From the NCBI RefSeq assembly GCF_029960115.1, contig NZ_JASCOZ010000022.1:1-42820 (forward strand): a DNA stretch of 42,820 nt, given 5' to 3'. The notes below the pieces were generated by a model, which saw nothing but the letters and a program-made list of their open reading frames with translations, did not search any database and was not told where the DNA came from. Of this stretch, positions 1-9,558 are shown one piece after another (position 1 is the stretch's first letter; every line of letters starts with the position of its first letter). The position numbers were made by a program, and so were the translations under genes. The DNA is from Stenotrophomonas sp. PS02289 (GTDB taxonomy: Bacteria > Pseudomonadota > Gammaproteobacteria > Xanthomonadales > Xanthomonadaceae).

Positions 1-14
1 CCCACCACCATAAC

Positions 15-82
15 GTAGAGCCACGCCCTGCGTGGCTCAGACCATGTCTGGCACCCCGAAGCCACGCAGGGCGTGGCTCTAC
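15..82. repeat. Paired GTAG (REP-type) palindromic element
   Basis: Two 23-bp copies lie head to head: one starts GTAGAGCCACG at 15-37, and its reverse complement is at 60-82. Each copy is itself a hairpin (AGCCACGC/GCGTGGCT). This matches the GTAG/SMAG repeat family abundant in Stenotrophomonas. The pair sits just beyond the stop of the aldo/keto reductase gene, where it could fold as one long hairpin and stabilise or end the transcript. Confidence 0.85.
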
Positions 83-91
83 GCAGCGGCC

Positions 92-1075
<984 letters not shown>

Positions 1076-1179
1076 TCATGCTCCTGGCGTGGGGAAGACC
1101 ACCAGTCTGCGCCCATCGCCGCCCCGCGATAAGAGCACGCAACCTGAATGCACTTATGCGCCACGCTTATAAGAGACGC

Positions 1180-2820
1180 TCACTCCAGCAGCTTCCCATC
1201 CTCTCCTGCCCGCCAGAACTCCCACTCCCGGCGCAGGGTTTCCCAGCCATAGTGCCGCAACTGCAGCGCGGCGATGGGCCGTTCGGCAGCCATCTCGTTC
1301 TGGTACGGCTGGGTGCGGAACTCCCATACCAGCGGTAAATCGCTGTCGCCCACTTTCTTCTGGAACGGGCCGATGCCCATATCTCGGGTCGGAATCTCCT
1401 TCCCTTCAGCATCCAGCGGCACCACGCTGGTCCAGATGCCTTCCGGCGCTGCCGGCTGGACGCGCTCATTCTGCAGCGTGATCCGATGCGGTGCCGGCAG
1501 GGAGACCCGCACGCCCGGGTTGATCCTGGATGCCTCACCGGGTTTGATGACCTCCGTGCCCACCCAGCGGTGGACCTCGACATCCGCGGTCATGCGGATG
1601 CGATGCAGCGCCTGTCGCTGCTGCTCGGTGGTGTTCAACGGCAGGCGGAACGGGAATGACGGCGAGGTTTCAGCGACCTTGTGCCTTCCTTCCATCTGCA
1701 TTGAAGACAAGACCTGCACCGCCTCCAGGTCCGGCAGCGGCTTGCCGTCGCGCCCGAGCAGCGTCACGGAACGCGGGCGCACGGTCAGGGTGGGTTCCAG
1801 TACCGAGGACACAGGAGAGGCCGGGCCCAGGCGGGCTTCCGCGCCGATGGCCAACTGGGTGCGACCAGAATCCCGATCCGGCAGCAGCGCAAAGCGCAGG
1901 CTCTTTTCGAAGGCCGGCAATGCGTCCGCCGACACCATCCAGGGGTCCAACTGGCCCTCGACTTCCTTTGAGGCAGCGTAATCGTCAGGACGTCCGCTGG
2001 GTGCACTGTACGGCGGCCGCGCGAGCTCGTCGGTCACCGACGCCACCTGCTGGCGATACTGCTCGGCGGTCATCGGCTCCAGGAAGGGTTCGTACCCCAG
2101 ATCGGCGACGTGGCTGGTTTCGGTGGTCGCCGGAAAGCCGCGCACCGCATCACGATGCAGTGTTGTGCGGGTTTCCACCGGCATGCCGTCGCTGCGACGC
2201 ACCGCCTGCCGCCCGGTGCCTTTCAGCGCTTTACCACTCACCGTGAAATCCAGCACCGCCATCGCCGGGGTCACGGCAACCACCTTCTGCGTCACCGTCA
2301 CGGTTCCATGCGCCTGCGACTGCGCCGTACGACGATGGATCTGGCCTACCTGCCATTGCGCCGGCACGTGTTGCGGCAGCATGGCCAGCACATTCTCGCC
2401 GGACAGCTGCCACTGTGTTGCGTCTGGCATCTCCGTCAACGCCTGCTCCCAGACGCGCGGGTTCACGGGCTCCAGCGCACTGGCTTCGTCCTTTGCGGTC
2501 ACCGTCGTGCGGAATCCGGAGGCCAAGGCATCCAGCATGGGCTGCACGCCCGGTTCGCGCTGATCGAGGTCGGTCACCCGATGCTTGCCATGGCCCATCA
2601 CCTGATACTCGGCCCACAACGGCTGGACGGTGACGGCGCGTCCCCCCTTACCAGCGGCATCCACCTTGACACGATGGAACGTCACCGACTCCACGCCGGA
2701 CTGCATGGCATCATCATGCTGGATCCGCTGCAGCGACGCATACACCGACTCGGTCGCAAAGGCGATCACAGGGCTGCCCACCAGAACGGTCGCCAACACT
2801 ACAGAAACAGTAAAACGCAC
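1180..2820 (-). CDS. Exported protein of unknown function
   Basis: 546 residues. The first 22 or so residues (MRFTVSVVLATVLVGSPVIAFA) look like a Sec signal peptide, so the protein is probably periplasmic. I recognise no domain, and there are no further membrane segments and no Cys motif. The start is a GTG at 2820 with AGGA 7-10 bases upstream. A perfect 14-bp palindrome (2848-2861) lies about 30 bases before the start and may be an operator. It is transcribed alone; 107 bases separate it from the aldo/keto reductase gene. The coding call rests on length, codon pattern, RBS and signal peptide. Confidence 0.75.
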   Translation of the reverse strand: MRFTVSVVLATVLVGSPVIAFATESVYASLQRIQHDDAMQSGVESVTFHRVKVDAAGKGGRAVTVQPLWAEYQVMGHGKHRVTDLDQREPGVQPMLDALASGFRTTVTAKDEASALEPVNPRVWEQALTEMPDATQWQLSGENVLAMLPQHVPAQWQVGQIHRRTAQSQAHGTVTVTQKVVAVTPAMAVLDFTVSGKALKGTGRQAVRRSDGMPVETRTTLHRDAVRGFPATTETSHVADLGYEPFLEPMTAEQYRQQVASVTDELARPPYSAPSGRPDDYAASKEVEGQLDPWMVSADALPAFEKSLRFALLPDRDSGRTQLAIGAEARLGPASPVSSVLEPTLTVRPRSVTLLGRDGKPLPDLEAVQVLSSMQMEGRHKVAETSPSFPFRLPLNTTEQQRQALHRIRMTADVEVHRWVGTEVIKPGEASRINPGVRVSLPAPHRITLQNERVQPAAPEGIWTSVVPLDAEGKEIPTRDMGIGPFQKKVGDSDLPLVWEFRTQPYQNEMAAERPIAALQLRHYGWETLRREWEFWRAGEDGKLLE

Positions 2821-2847
2821 GGGATGTCCTATCCTTTGATGCTCACA

Positions 2848-2861
2848 ATGATGTACATCAT
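2848..2861. promoter_or_regulatory. Perfect palindrome upstream of the 546-residue exported protein
   Basis: ATGATGTACATCAT is a perfect 14-bp dyad, 28-41 bases upstream of the GTG start at 2820. Its position suits an operator at a promoter. The binding protein is unknown; the LacI gene next door appears to use a different palindrome. Confidence 0.4.
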
Positions 2862-2952
2862 AAGCGCTGCATCAGCGCTACGCCGATGGCCATGGGCGGC
2901 AGCAGACGAACGTAACCCACACAGTCGAACCAGGCTCAGCTGGCGTGCCTTT

Positions 2953-3960
2953 TCACCCGGTGCGCGGAAGACCTGTTGATCCGCGCACCATCAGGCTGAA
3001 ATCCAGCGTCTGCTGCAGCGGCACGTCCACCCGATCAATGAGCGCCAGCAGCAGGTGCACCGCGCGCGCACCGATCTCGCGCATGGGCTGGCGAACCGTC
3101 GTCAACGGCGGCGTGAGGTAACGGGACGACGCCAGGTCATCGAAGCCGACAATGGACACGTCGTCCGGCACACGGATGCCCAGTTCTCTGCAGGCCGCCA
3201 TCGCCCCCAGTGCCATCTGGTCGCTGAAACAGAAGATCGCGGTCGGTGGGGATTCGGCATCCAGCAGCGCCATCGCCGCGGCATGGCCTGATTCCAGCGA
3301 GAAATCACCGGGCGCGGTGCACAACGCGCGCACGCGACCGCGCGCCTTGGCCGCCGCCCGGACGCCCTCCATCCGCTGTTGGTGCAGTGGGTTCTCGGTG
3401 GGCCCGCCGACCACGGCGATGCGCTCGTGCCCCAGCGCATACAGGTGCTCCATCACCGCACGTGCGGCAGCCACGTTGTCGATGTGCACGCTGGGAATAC
3501 CCACAGCCGGGTCGAACTCGCACCCATTCACCACCGGCGCAGCGTCCCCGAACTGCAGGACGATCTCGCGCGCGGTCGGTGGCAGACGATGCCCCAGCAC
3601 GATCAGACCATCGGCTTCGTTGCGCCGGAGCATCTGCGCGTAGCGCTCCTCGCGGTCGGGTTGATGCTGGGTATCCCCCAGCAGCACCGCGTAGCCCAGC
3701 GCCTGCGCTGCCTCTTCAGCGCCCTGCAGGATCTGAGCAAAGAAGGGGTTGGCGATGTCCGGAACGGTGACCAGGATCTTGCCGCTGCGCTGGGTCTTGA
3801 GGTTCCGGGCCACAGTGTTGGGCACGTAGCCCAGTTCCGCCGCCGCCTGCTCGATGCGCGCGCGGGTGGCCGGCAGGACTTTGTCCGGCCGGGAAAGCGC
3901 CCGCGACACGGTCCCGGCCGAGACGCCCACGTGTTTTGCGATGTCGTAGATGGTAGCCAT
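2953..3960 (-). CDS. LacI-family transcriptional regulator
   Basis: 335 residues with the classic layout. The N-terminal helix-turn-helix is at about residues 4-25 (YDIAKHVGVSAGTVSRALSR), followed by the hinge helix near residues 48-58 and a periplasmic-binding-protein-like sugar-sensing domain to the end. It is divergent from the TIM-barrel gene at 4056, with a short shared region holding the palindrome TGCAATCGATTGCA. LacI-family operators are CG-centred dyads of this kind, and the same site recurs before the reverse operon at 12796. I infer that it represses both operons and is released by a sugar or keto-sugar inducer. The effector is unknown. Confidence 0.93.
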   Translation of the reverse strand: MATIYDIAKHVGVSAGTVSRALSRPDKVLPATRARIEQAAAELGYVPNTVARNLKTQRSGKILVTVPDIANPFFAQILQGAEEAAQALGYAVLLGDTQHQPDREERYAQMLRRNEADGLIVLGHRLPPTAREIVLQFGDAAPVVNGCEFDPAVGIPSVHIDNVAAARAVMEHLYALGHERIAVVGGPTENPLHQQRMEGVRAAAKARGRVRALCTAPGDFSLESGHAAAMALLDAESPPTAIFCFSDQMALGAMAACRELGIRVPDDVSIVGFDDLASSRYLTPPLTTVRQPMREIGARAVHLLLALIDRVDVPLQQTLDFSLMVRGSTGLPRTG

Positions 3961-3981
3961 GAGCTCAGGTCTTCAGCCCAC

Positions 3982-3994
3982 TGTGCAGTGCACA
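3982..3994. promoter_or_regulatory. Short inverted repeat in the lacI/TIM-barrel intergenic region
   Basis: TGTGCA-G-TGCACA is a perfect 6-bp inverted repeat with a one-base centre, 22 bases upstream of the regulator's ATG. It may be a second operator or an activator site for the regulator gene. It does not match the TGTGA-N6-TCACA consensus of CRP/Clp. Function is inferred from position only. Confidence 0.3.
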
Positions 3995-4024
3995 ACAGGT
4001 CTTGCGGAAGGCGCTGCTAGGATA

Positions 4025-4040
4025 ATGCAATCGATTGCAT
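4025..4040. promoter_or_regulatory. Predicted LacI-family operator, forward operon
   Basis: ATGCAATCGATTGCAT is a perfect 16-bp CG-centred dyad. It starts within a -10-like GATAAT (4021-4026) and ends 15 bases before the TTG start at 4056, so a bound repressor would block transcription. The 14-bp core recurs at 12796-12809, before the operon that converges on this one. Confidence 0.8.
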
Positions 4041-4055
4041 CGAGGGCGAAACACG

Positions 4056-5108
4056 TTGAAGACGCTCAAGGGTCCAGCACTGTTCCTGGCGCAGTTCATC
4101 GGCGACACAGCTCCTTTTGATCGGCTCGACACGCTGGCCGGCTGGGCCGCGGGCCTGGGCTATTCTGGCGTACAAGTGCCGACCAGCGCGCCCCACCTGT
4201 TCGATCTGGCCGAGGCGGCGCGCAGCCAGACCTACTGCGACGACATCGCCGGCATGCTGGCCGGGCACGGTGTGCAGATCACCGAACTGTCCACGCACCT
4301 GCAAGGTCAGCTGGTTGCGGTACACCCCGCCTACGACAGCCTGTTTGACGGATTCGCACCTGCGGACAAGCGCGGTGATCCCGCTGCACGGCAGGCCTGG
4401 GCGGTAGAACAGTTGAAGCTGGCCGCCAAAGCCAGTCAGCGCCTGGGCCTCACCGCGCACGCGACGTTCTCCGGTGCCCTCGCCTGGCCCTACTTCTATC
4501 CCTGGCCACAGCGTCCGCCGGGACTGGTGGAAGAAGCCTTCGCTGAACTTGGACGCCGCTGGCGTCCCATTCTGGATACGTTCGACGAGTGCGGCGTGGA
4601 CCTGTGCTTCGAGATCCATCCGGGCGAGGACCTGCACGATGGGGCTACCTTCGAGCGCTTCCTCGACGTGGTGGACCACCATCCTCGCGCCAAGATTCTC
4701 TACGACCCCAGCCATCTGCTGCTGCAGCAGATGGACTATCTGGGCTTCATCGACCGCTATCACGCACGTATCGGCATCTTCCACGTCAAGGACGCGGAGT
4801 ACCGTCCCAGTGCGCGCAGCGGCGTCTATGGCGGCTACCAGGACTGGATCGATCGTCCGGGGCGGTTCCGCTCGCTGGGCGACGGCCAGATCGACTTCAA
4901 GTCGATCTTCTCCAAGTTCGCGCAGTACGACTTCCCGGGCTGGGCGGTGCTGGAATGGGAGTGCTGCCTGAAGCATCCGGAAGATGGCGCGCGGGAAGGC
5001 GCGGGCTTCATCCGCGATCACATCATCCGCGTGACCGAACGCGCGTTTGACGACTTCGCTGACAGTGGCACCGACCCCGAATCACTGCGCCACATGCTGG
5101 GAATCTGA
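4056..5108 (+). CDS. TIM-barrel sugar isomerase/epimerase family protein (cytosolic)
   Basis: 350 residues from a TTG start at 4056, preceded by GAGGG with 9-base spacing. An earlier in-frame TTG at 4035 lies inside the operator and is unlikely. The fold is the AP-endonuclease-2/xylose-isomerase-like barrel. Metal ligands can be followed: Glu in CFEIHPGED, Asp and His in YDPSHLLL, His in IFHVKDAEY and Glu in VLEWECC. There is no signal peptide. Members of this family act as epimerases, isomerases or 3-keto-glycoside lyases. First gene of the operon, with the MFS permease gene 27 bases downstream. The exact reaction is not decidable from sequence; a keto-sugar substrate is inferred from neighbours. 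Confidence 0.85.
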   Translation: MKTLKGPALFLAQFIGDTAPFDRLDTLAGWAAGLGYSGVQVPTSAPHLFDLAEAARSQTYCDDIAGMLAGHGVQITELSTHLQGQLVAVHPAYDSLFDGFAPADKRGDPAARQAWAVEQLKLAAKASQRLGLTAHATFSGALAWPYFYPWPQRPPGLVEEAFAELGRRWRPILDTFDECGVDLCFEIHPGEDLHDGATFERFLDVVDHHPRAKILYDPSHLLLQQMDYLGFIDRYHARIGIFHVKDAEYRPSARSGVYGGYQDWIDRPGRFRSLGDGQIDFKSIFSKFAQYDFPGWAVLEWECCLKHPEDGAREGAGFIRDHIIRVTERAFDDFADSGTDPESLRHMLGI

Positions 5109-5135
5109 GCCATTACCGCCCCGGGAGGGCAAGCC

Positions 5136-6353
5136 ATGACGCACGCCATGTCGCGCTTGGGCGCGATGATGTTTCTGCAGTTCTTCATCTGGGGCGCGTG
5201 GTTCGTGACCCTGGGGACGTACCTGGTGCAGGGCCCGCTTCAGGCCAGTGCCAGCCAGGTGGCCACCGCATTCCTCAGCCAGTCCATCGGTGCCATCGTG
5301 GCCCCGTTCCTGGTCGGCCTGATCGCGGATCGCTACTTCGCGGCGCAGCGCATTCTCGCCGTGCTGCACCTCGCCGGTGCCGTGCTGATGTGGTTCGCCT
5401 CCACCGCGACGGACTTCAACACGTTCTTCGCCTGCGTCATGGGTTACATGCTGCTGTTCATGCCTACGCTTGCGCTGGCCAACAGCGTGGCGATGCGGCA
5501 TATGCAATCGCCTGAAAAGCAGTTCCCCCTGGTACGCGTGGCCGGCAGCGTCGGCTGGATCGTCGCCGGCGTGCTGATCGGCTGGCTGGGCTGGGAACAG
5601 GCGCATCGGCTGGAGCTGACCTTCCAAATGGCCGCGCTGGCGTCGCTGCTGCTGGGACTATATGCCTTCACCCTGCCGCACACCCCGCCACTGGCACAGC
5701 AGCGCGACGCCGGGCTGGGGAAGATTCTCGGACTGGACTCGCTGCGTCTGCTGAAGTCGCGCTCCTACCTGGTGTTCTTCCTGGCCTCCATCGCCATCTG
5801 CATTCCGCTGGCGTTTTACTACAACTTCACCAATCCGTACCTCAACGACCTGGGCGTGCGTGGCGCGGCCGGCCTGCAGTCGCTCGGCCAGGTGTCTGAA
5901 GTGCTGCTGATGCTGGCCATGCCGTTCCTGTTCGTGCGCCTGGGCGTCAAGACCATGCTGGCGGTCGGCATGGCCGCGTGGGTGGTGCGCTATGTGATGT
6001 TCGCCTTTGGTGATGCCGGCGGCGCGTTCTCGCTGCTGGTCATCGGCATCGTGCTGCACGGCATCTGCTACGACTTCTTCTTCGTCACCGGGCAGATCTA
6101 CACCGACGCGCATGCCGGCCCTGACGCGCGCAGCAGCGCTCAAGGCTTCATCACCCTGGCCACCTACGGCGTAGGCATGTTGATCGGCACCTTCCTGTCC
6201 GGCGCGGTGGTCGAGCACTACACCACTGCCGCGGGTCCGGACTGGGAGAAGATCTGGCTGTTCCCGGCCGGCGTCGCGCTGCTGGTGCTGATCGCCTTCC
6301 TGCTGCTGTTCCGCGACCGGCCGGTCGTGGCGGCGGCCTCCACCACCCCCTGA
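5136..6353 (+). CDS. MFS permease, nucleoside:H+ symporter-like
   Basis: 405 residues with about 12 hydrophobic segments. The opening FLQFFIWGAWFVTLGTYL is characteristic of the NupG/XapB/YegT nucleoside-H+-symporter family. GGGAGG lies upstream of the ATG. Several members of this family sit in sugar-degradation clusters instead of nucleoside clusters. Here it lies between a TIM-barrel gene and an oxidoreductase gene, so the likely cargo is the sugar or keto-sugar of this pathway (inference). It is an inner-membrane importer driven by the proton gradient. The next gene starts 12 bases downstream. Confidence 0.85.
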   Translation: MTHAMSRLGAMMFLQFFIWGAWFVTLGTYLVQGPLQASASQVATAFLSQSIGAIVAPFLVGLIADRYFAAQRILAVLHLAGAVLMWFASTATDFNTFFACVMGYMLLFMPTLALANSVAMRHMQSPEKQFPLVRVAGSVGWIVAGVLIGWLGWEQAHRLELTFQMAALASLLLGLYAFTLPHTPPLAQQRDAGLGKILGLDSLRLLKSRSYLVFFLASIAICIPLAFYYNFTNPYLNDLGVRGAAGLQSLGQVSEVLLMLAMPFLFVRLGVKTMLAVGMAAWVVRYVMFAFGDAGGAFSLLVIGIVLHGICYDFFFVTGQIYTDAHAGPDARSSAQGFITLATYGVGMLIGTFLSGAVVEHYTTAAGPDWEKIWLFPAGVALLVLIAFLLLFRDRPVVAAASTTP

Positions 6354-6365
6354 GGAGCCTGGACG

Positions 6366-7490
6366 ATGCCCAAGCTTGGAATCGCCATCGTCGGCACCGG
6401 CATGATCGGAGCGGTGCATCATCGCGCGGCATTGCTGGCCGGTGCGGATGTTCGCGGCGTGGTCGGCTCTTCTCCGCAGCGCGCGGCCGAAATCGCGCAG
6501 AAGTGGAACGTGCCGCGCGCCTATCGGGATATCGAAGAAGCCGTTTCTGATCCGCAGGTGCAGGTGGTTCATGTCTGCACGCCCAACCACCTGCACCGCG
6601 CCATGGCGCAGACCGCGCTGGAAGCCGGCAAGCATGTGATCTGCGAGAAACCGCTGGCTACGACACTGGAAGATGCGCAGGCCCTGGCGGCCCTGGCGGC
6701 CTCCACCGGATTGATCGCCACTGTGCCCTTCGTCTACCGCTACCACCCGGTGGTCCGCGAAGCGCGCGCGCGCATCGCGCAAGGCGATCTGGGACCACTG
6801 CATCTGATCCACGGCAGCTATCTGCAGGACTGGCTGCTGGACCCGGTCAGCAACAACTGGCGCGTCGACCCGACTCTGGGCGGTACCTCACGTGTGTTCG
6901 CCGATATCGGTTCGCACTGGTGCGACCTGGTTGAATGGGTGGGCGGCGAGCGCTTCGTCGACGTCAGTGCGGCGTTCGCCACCGTGATCGCCGAGCGGGG
7001 TGCCGTCACCGGGCAGAGCTTCACCAGCCCGGCGGGCGGGGGTGCGATGCAGGCGGTAACGAGTGAGGATGTGGCCGCCGCCCTGTTCAAGACCGGCGCA
7101 GGCACGCTGGCCTCGCTGACCGTCAGCCAGGTCTCGGCCGGACGCCACAATCGACTCTGGTTCGAGATCGATGGGGCCAAGTCCAGCGTGGCCTTCAACC
7201 AGGAGGATGCCGAGCGGCTGTGGATCGGGCACCCTGATCAGCGCGAGGAAACCTTCGTGCGCGGGCCCGGTGCCGGCAGTGCCGAGCAGCGGCGGCTGGC
7301 GGTATTTCCGCCCGGCCACGCCCAGGGCTATGGCACCTGCTTCGAGTCGTTCGTCGCTGACACCTACCGGGCCATCGAGGGCGAGCGCCCCGACGGTCTG
7401 CCCACCTTTGAAGACGGCGCGCGTTCGGCGCTGATTGTTGATCGCGTCATCGCATCGGCCAGGTCACGTGCCTGGACCGCCATCGGTTGA
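6366..7490 (+). CDS. Gfo/Idh/MocA-family NAD(P)-dependent oxidoreductase
   Basis: 374 residues. The N-terminal Rossmann motif is GIAIVGTGMIG. The family signature EKPLATT appears near residue 97, and the C-terminal substrate domain follows. These enzymes oxidise or reduce a sugar or inositol hydroxyl using NAD(P); some work at C3 of glucosides (3-keto chemistry, as in levoglucosan breakdown). No signal peptide, so cytosolic. In this operon it could reduce the imported 3-keto sugar back to the hexose or act on the glycoside itself; sequence alone does not separate these. Confidence 0.92.
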   Translation: MPKLGIAIVGTGMIGAVHHRAALLAGADVRGVVGSSPQRAAEIAQKWNVPRAYRDIEEAVSDPQVQVVHVCTPNHLHRAMAQTALEAGKHVICEKPLATTLEDAQALAALAASTGLIATVPFVYRYHPVVREARARIAQGDLGPLHLIHGSYLQDWLLDPVSNNWRVDPTLGGTSRVFADIGSHWCDLVEWVGGERFVDVSAAFATVIAERGAVTGQSFTSPAGGGAMQAVTSEDVAAALFKTGAGTLASLTVSQVSAGRHNRLWFEIDGAKSSVAFNQEDAERLWIGHPDQREETFVRGPGAGSAEQRRLAVFPPGHAQGYGTCFESFVADTYRAIEGERPDGLPTFEDGARSALIVDRVIASARSRAWTAIG

Positions 7491-7509
7491 ATTCCCGGAG
7501 GAGTGTTTG

Positions 7510-8376
7510 ATGAAGACCCGTACACGCCGGACCACCACGCTCGCGCTGCTGTTGCTCGCCGCCCTGCCCGTCTTCGCCGCCGACATCGCCGGGCCGCAGA
7601 GGCCGATCGCGGTGCAGATGTACACGCTGCGCAACGCCGGCTCGCTCGACCAGCAGTTGAAGATCGTCCACGACGCGGGCGTGCACGCGGTGGAAACGGT
7701 GGGCACGCAGAACGTCAGAGCCGCCGAACTCAAGCAGCTGCTGGACCGGTATTCGATCAAGGCGATCTCTTCCCATTCGCAGCTGGCTGACCTTCGCAAA
7801 GACCTGGACGGCGTGATCGCCTTCAACCGGGCGATCGGCAACACCACGCTGGTGGTGCCCTATCTGAACGAAGAGGACCGCCCAAAGGATGCGGCCGGCT
7901 GGACCGCATTGGGCAAGGAACTGGGCCAGCTCGCCGCGCGCGTGCAGGCCCAGGGCATGCACCTGGCCTACCACAACCACGACTTCGAGCTGGTCGACTA
8001 TGACGGCAAGACGGGGCTGGAACTGCTGTTCGCAGCCGCCGGTCCCGATCTCAAGACCGAGCTGGACCTGGCCTGGGTCGCGCGCGCGGGCTACGACCCT
8101 GCGGTGATGCTGAAGAAGTTCAACGGTCGCATGTTCGCCGTGCACGCCAAGGACAACGCGCCCAAGGGCCAGAACAAGGACGAAGGCGGTTTCGCGGCCG
8201 TGGGCCAGGGGGTGCTCGACTGGAGCGTGATCCTGCCTGCGGCAGCGGATGCCAAAGTACAGTGGTACATCGTCGAGCATGACCAGCCGCGCGACCCGGC
8301 GACCATCATCCAGACCGGTGCCGAGTACCTGCGTGAACACCTGACCGCCACCCTGCCCGCCCGCGCAACGCGCTAG
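7510..8376 (+). CDS. Exported TIM-barrel sugar isomerase/epimerase family protein
   Basis: 288 residues from the ATG at 7510, chosen because CCCGGAGGAG lies just upstream and because it places a clean Sec signal peptide first (TLALLLLAALPVFAADI). An earlier in-frame start would put 25 residues in front of that signal. The mature part is an AP-endonuclease-2-like barrel with putative metal ligands in YHNHDFEL, TELDLAW, FAVHAKDN and IVEHDQ. Export is notable for this family and fits a periplasmic 3-keto-glycoside lyase or epimerase role beside the periplasmic dehydrogenase (inference). Confidence 0.87.
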   Translation: MKTRTRRTTTLALLLLAALPVFAADIAGPQRPIAVQMYTLRNAGSLDQQLKIVHDAGVHAVETVGTQNVRAAELKQLLDRYSIKAISSHSQLADLRKDLDGVIAFNRAIGNTTLVVPYLNEEDRPKDAAGWTALGKELGQLAARVQAQGMHLAYHNHDFELVDYDGKTGLELLFAAAGPDLKTELDLAWVARAGYDPAVMLKKFNGRMFAVHAKDNAPKGQNKDEGGFAAVGQGVLDWSVILPAAADAKVQWYIVEHDQPRDPATIIQTGAEYLREHLTATLPARATR

Positions 8377-8396
8377 CAAGCATAGGAGCCCAAGTT

Positions 8397-8693
8397 GTGA
8401 AAGTACTACTGATGTCTGCTGCAGCGCTGTGTGGTTCGATGCTGGCACCTGCCGCCTGGTCCAAGGAGAATCCCGCGGCAGGCGAGAAGCTTTACAGCGT
8501 GCATTGCGTGGCCTGCCATGGGGCGACCCGGGCGGGGGTTCCGCCGACGTTTCCTGCGCTCACCGATATTGGCAAGCGGCTGGATGCGGCGCAGATCAAG
8601 GAGAAGATCAGGAAGGGCGGCGGGTTGATGCCGCCGTTTGCGCAGCTTTCCGAGCAGGAAGTCAGCGATATCGCCAGCTATTTGGCGAAGTAG
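8397..8693 (+). CDS. Small periplasmic cytochrome c
   Basis: 98 residues from GTG 8397 with AGGAG 8 bases upstream. An N-terminal Sec signal ends near AAWS. One haem site CVACH (C-x2-CH) appears near residue 37, and a probable axial Met in GGLMPPF near residue 77, as in class I cytochromes c. Last gene of the forward operon. It is the likely electron acceptor for the GMC dehydrogenase encoded by the opposing operon; in related three-part dehydrogenases the cytochrome is normally in the same operon, so the split across two convergent units is unusual. Confidence 0.92.
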   Translation: MKVLLMSAAALCGSMLAPAAWSKENPAAGEKLYSVHCVACHGATRAGVPPTFPALTDIGKRLDAAQIKEKIRKGGGLMPPFAQLSEQEVSDIASYLAK

Positions 8694-8709
8694 TCTTCTG
8701 GCACCGCGA

Positions 8710-8732
8710 AGCCACGCAGGGCGTGGCTCTAC
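8710..8732. repeat. GTAG palindromic element between convergent operons
   Basis: Single 23-bp GTAG element (reverse orientation, ending GGCTCTAC). It is the main feature of the 80-base gap between the cytochrome c stop and the DUF1080 stop, and its hairpin could act as the shared 3' end of both transcripts. Confidence 0.8.
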
Positions 8733-8773
8733 GGGTAATCAGCAGTTGGGTGAGTTCGCGCGCCGGGCTTGAG

Positions 8774-9517
8774 TTACAGCTTGCGTACCCAGATGTTGCG
8801 GTAGCTGACCTTGGAGGCGTGTTCCTGCAGGTACAGCGGGGCGCATTCGTGGGGGGCGTAGGAGGGTGCGCCGATGTACTCGGTCTTCCCGGACACGACG
8901 GTGTCGTTCTGCACCAGCACGCCGTTGTGCAGCACGGTGATGCGCGCCGGCGAGATCAACCCGCCGCCCGGCGAGAAACGCGGGGCCTTCCAGATGACGT
9001 CGTAGGTCTGCCACTCGCCCGGGGCGCGCGAGGCGTTCGCCAAGGGCATGGCCTGCTTGTAGATCGAGCCTGCCTGGCCGTTGGCATAGGTGGGATTGTT
9101 GTAGCTGTCCAGCACCTGCAGCTCATACAGCTCCTGCAGGAAGATCCCGCTGTTACCCCGGTCCTGGCCCTTGAAGCCTGCCGTTTCAGTCGGCGTGCGC
9201 CACTCAACGTGCAGTTGGATGTCGCAGAATTTTTCACGGGTGCGGATGCCCTTGCTGCCGGGCACCACCGTCATCGCGCCGTCGGCCACCGTCCAGGGCA
9301 CGCGACCGCCCTGCTCCGCCTCCCATGCCGAGGTGTCTTTGCCATCAAACAGCACGATCGCGTCTGACGGCGCGCCGCCTTGAGGGGTGGCCACGACGGC
9401 AGGTTCGGGGGTCCAGGCTTCGGTCGTCGCAGGATCGCGCGCGGCGTCGTCTTTGGGCGCAGCCAATGCAGGGGCGGCCGCTAGCAGGCAAGCCGCCATC
9501 AGAAGAGGTCGGGTCAT
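8774..9517 (-). CDS. DUF1080 / 3-keto-disaccharide hydrolase-type protein, exported
   Basis: 247 residues from ATG 9517 (AGGA 5 bases upstream, and a Sec signal MTRPLLMAACLLAAAPALAA follows directly). The concanavalin-like fold is recognised by FDGKDTSAWE, then RGNSGIFLQ and ELQVLDSY, which are the core of the DUF1080 (PF06439) family. Some characterised members hydrolyse or eliminate 3-keto-glycosides. Periplasmic location puts it with the dehydrogenase products. Last gene of the reverse operon; its start region overlaps no other coding sequence once the first in-frame upstream start is discarded. Confidence 0.88.
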   Translation of the reverse strand: MTRPLLMAACLLAAAPALAAPKDDAARDPATTEAWTPEPAVVATPQGGAPSDAIVLFDGKDTSAWEAEQGGRVPWTVADGAMTVVPGSKGIRTREKFCDIQLHVEWRTPTETAGFKGQDRGNSGIFLQELYELQVLDSYNNPTYANGQAGSIYKQAMPLANASRAPGEWQTYDVIWKAPRFSPGGGLISPARITVLHNGVLVQNDTVVSGKTEYIGAPSYAPHECAPLYLQEHASKVSYRNIWVRKL

Positions 9518-9558
9518 CGTGTTCCTGGTCACGTAGAGGGTCGAATCGGGGTGATCTA

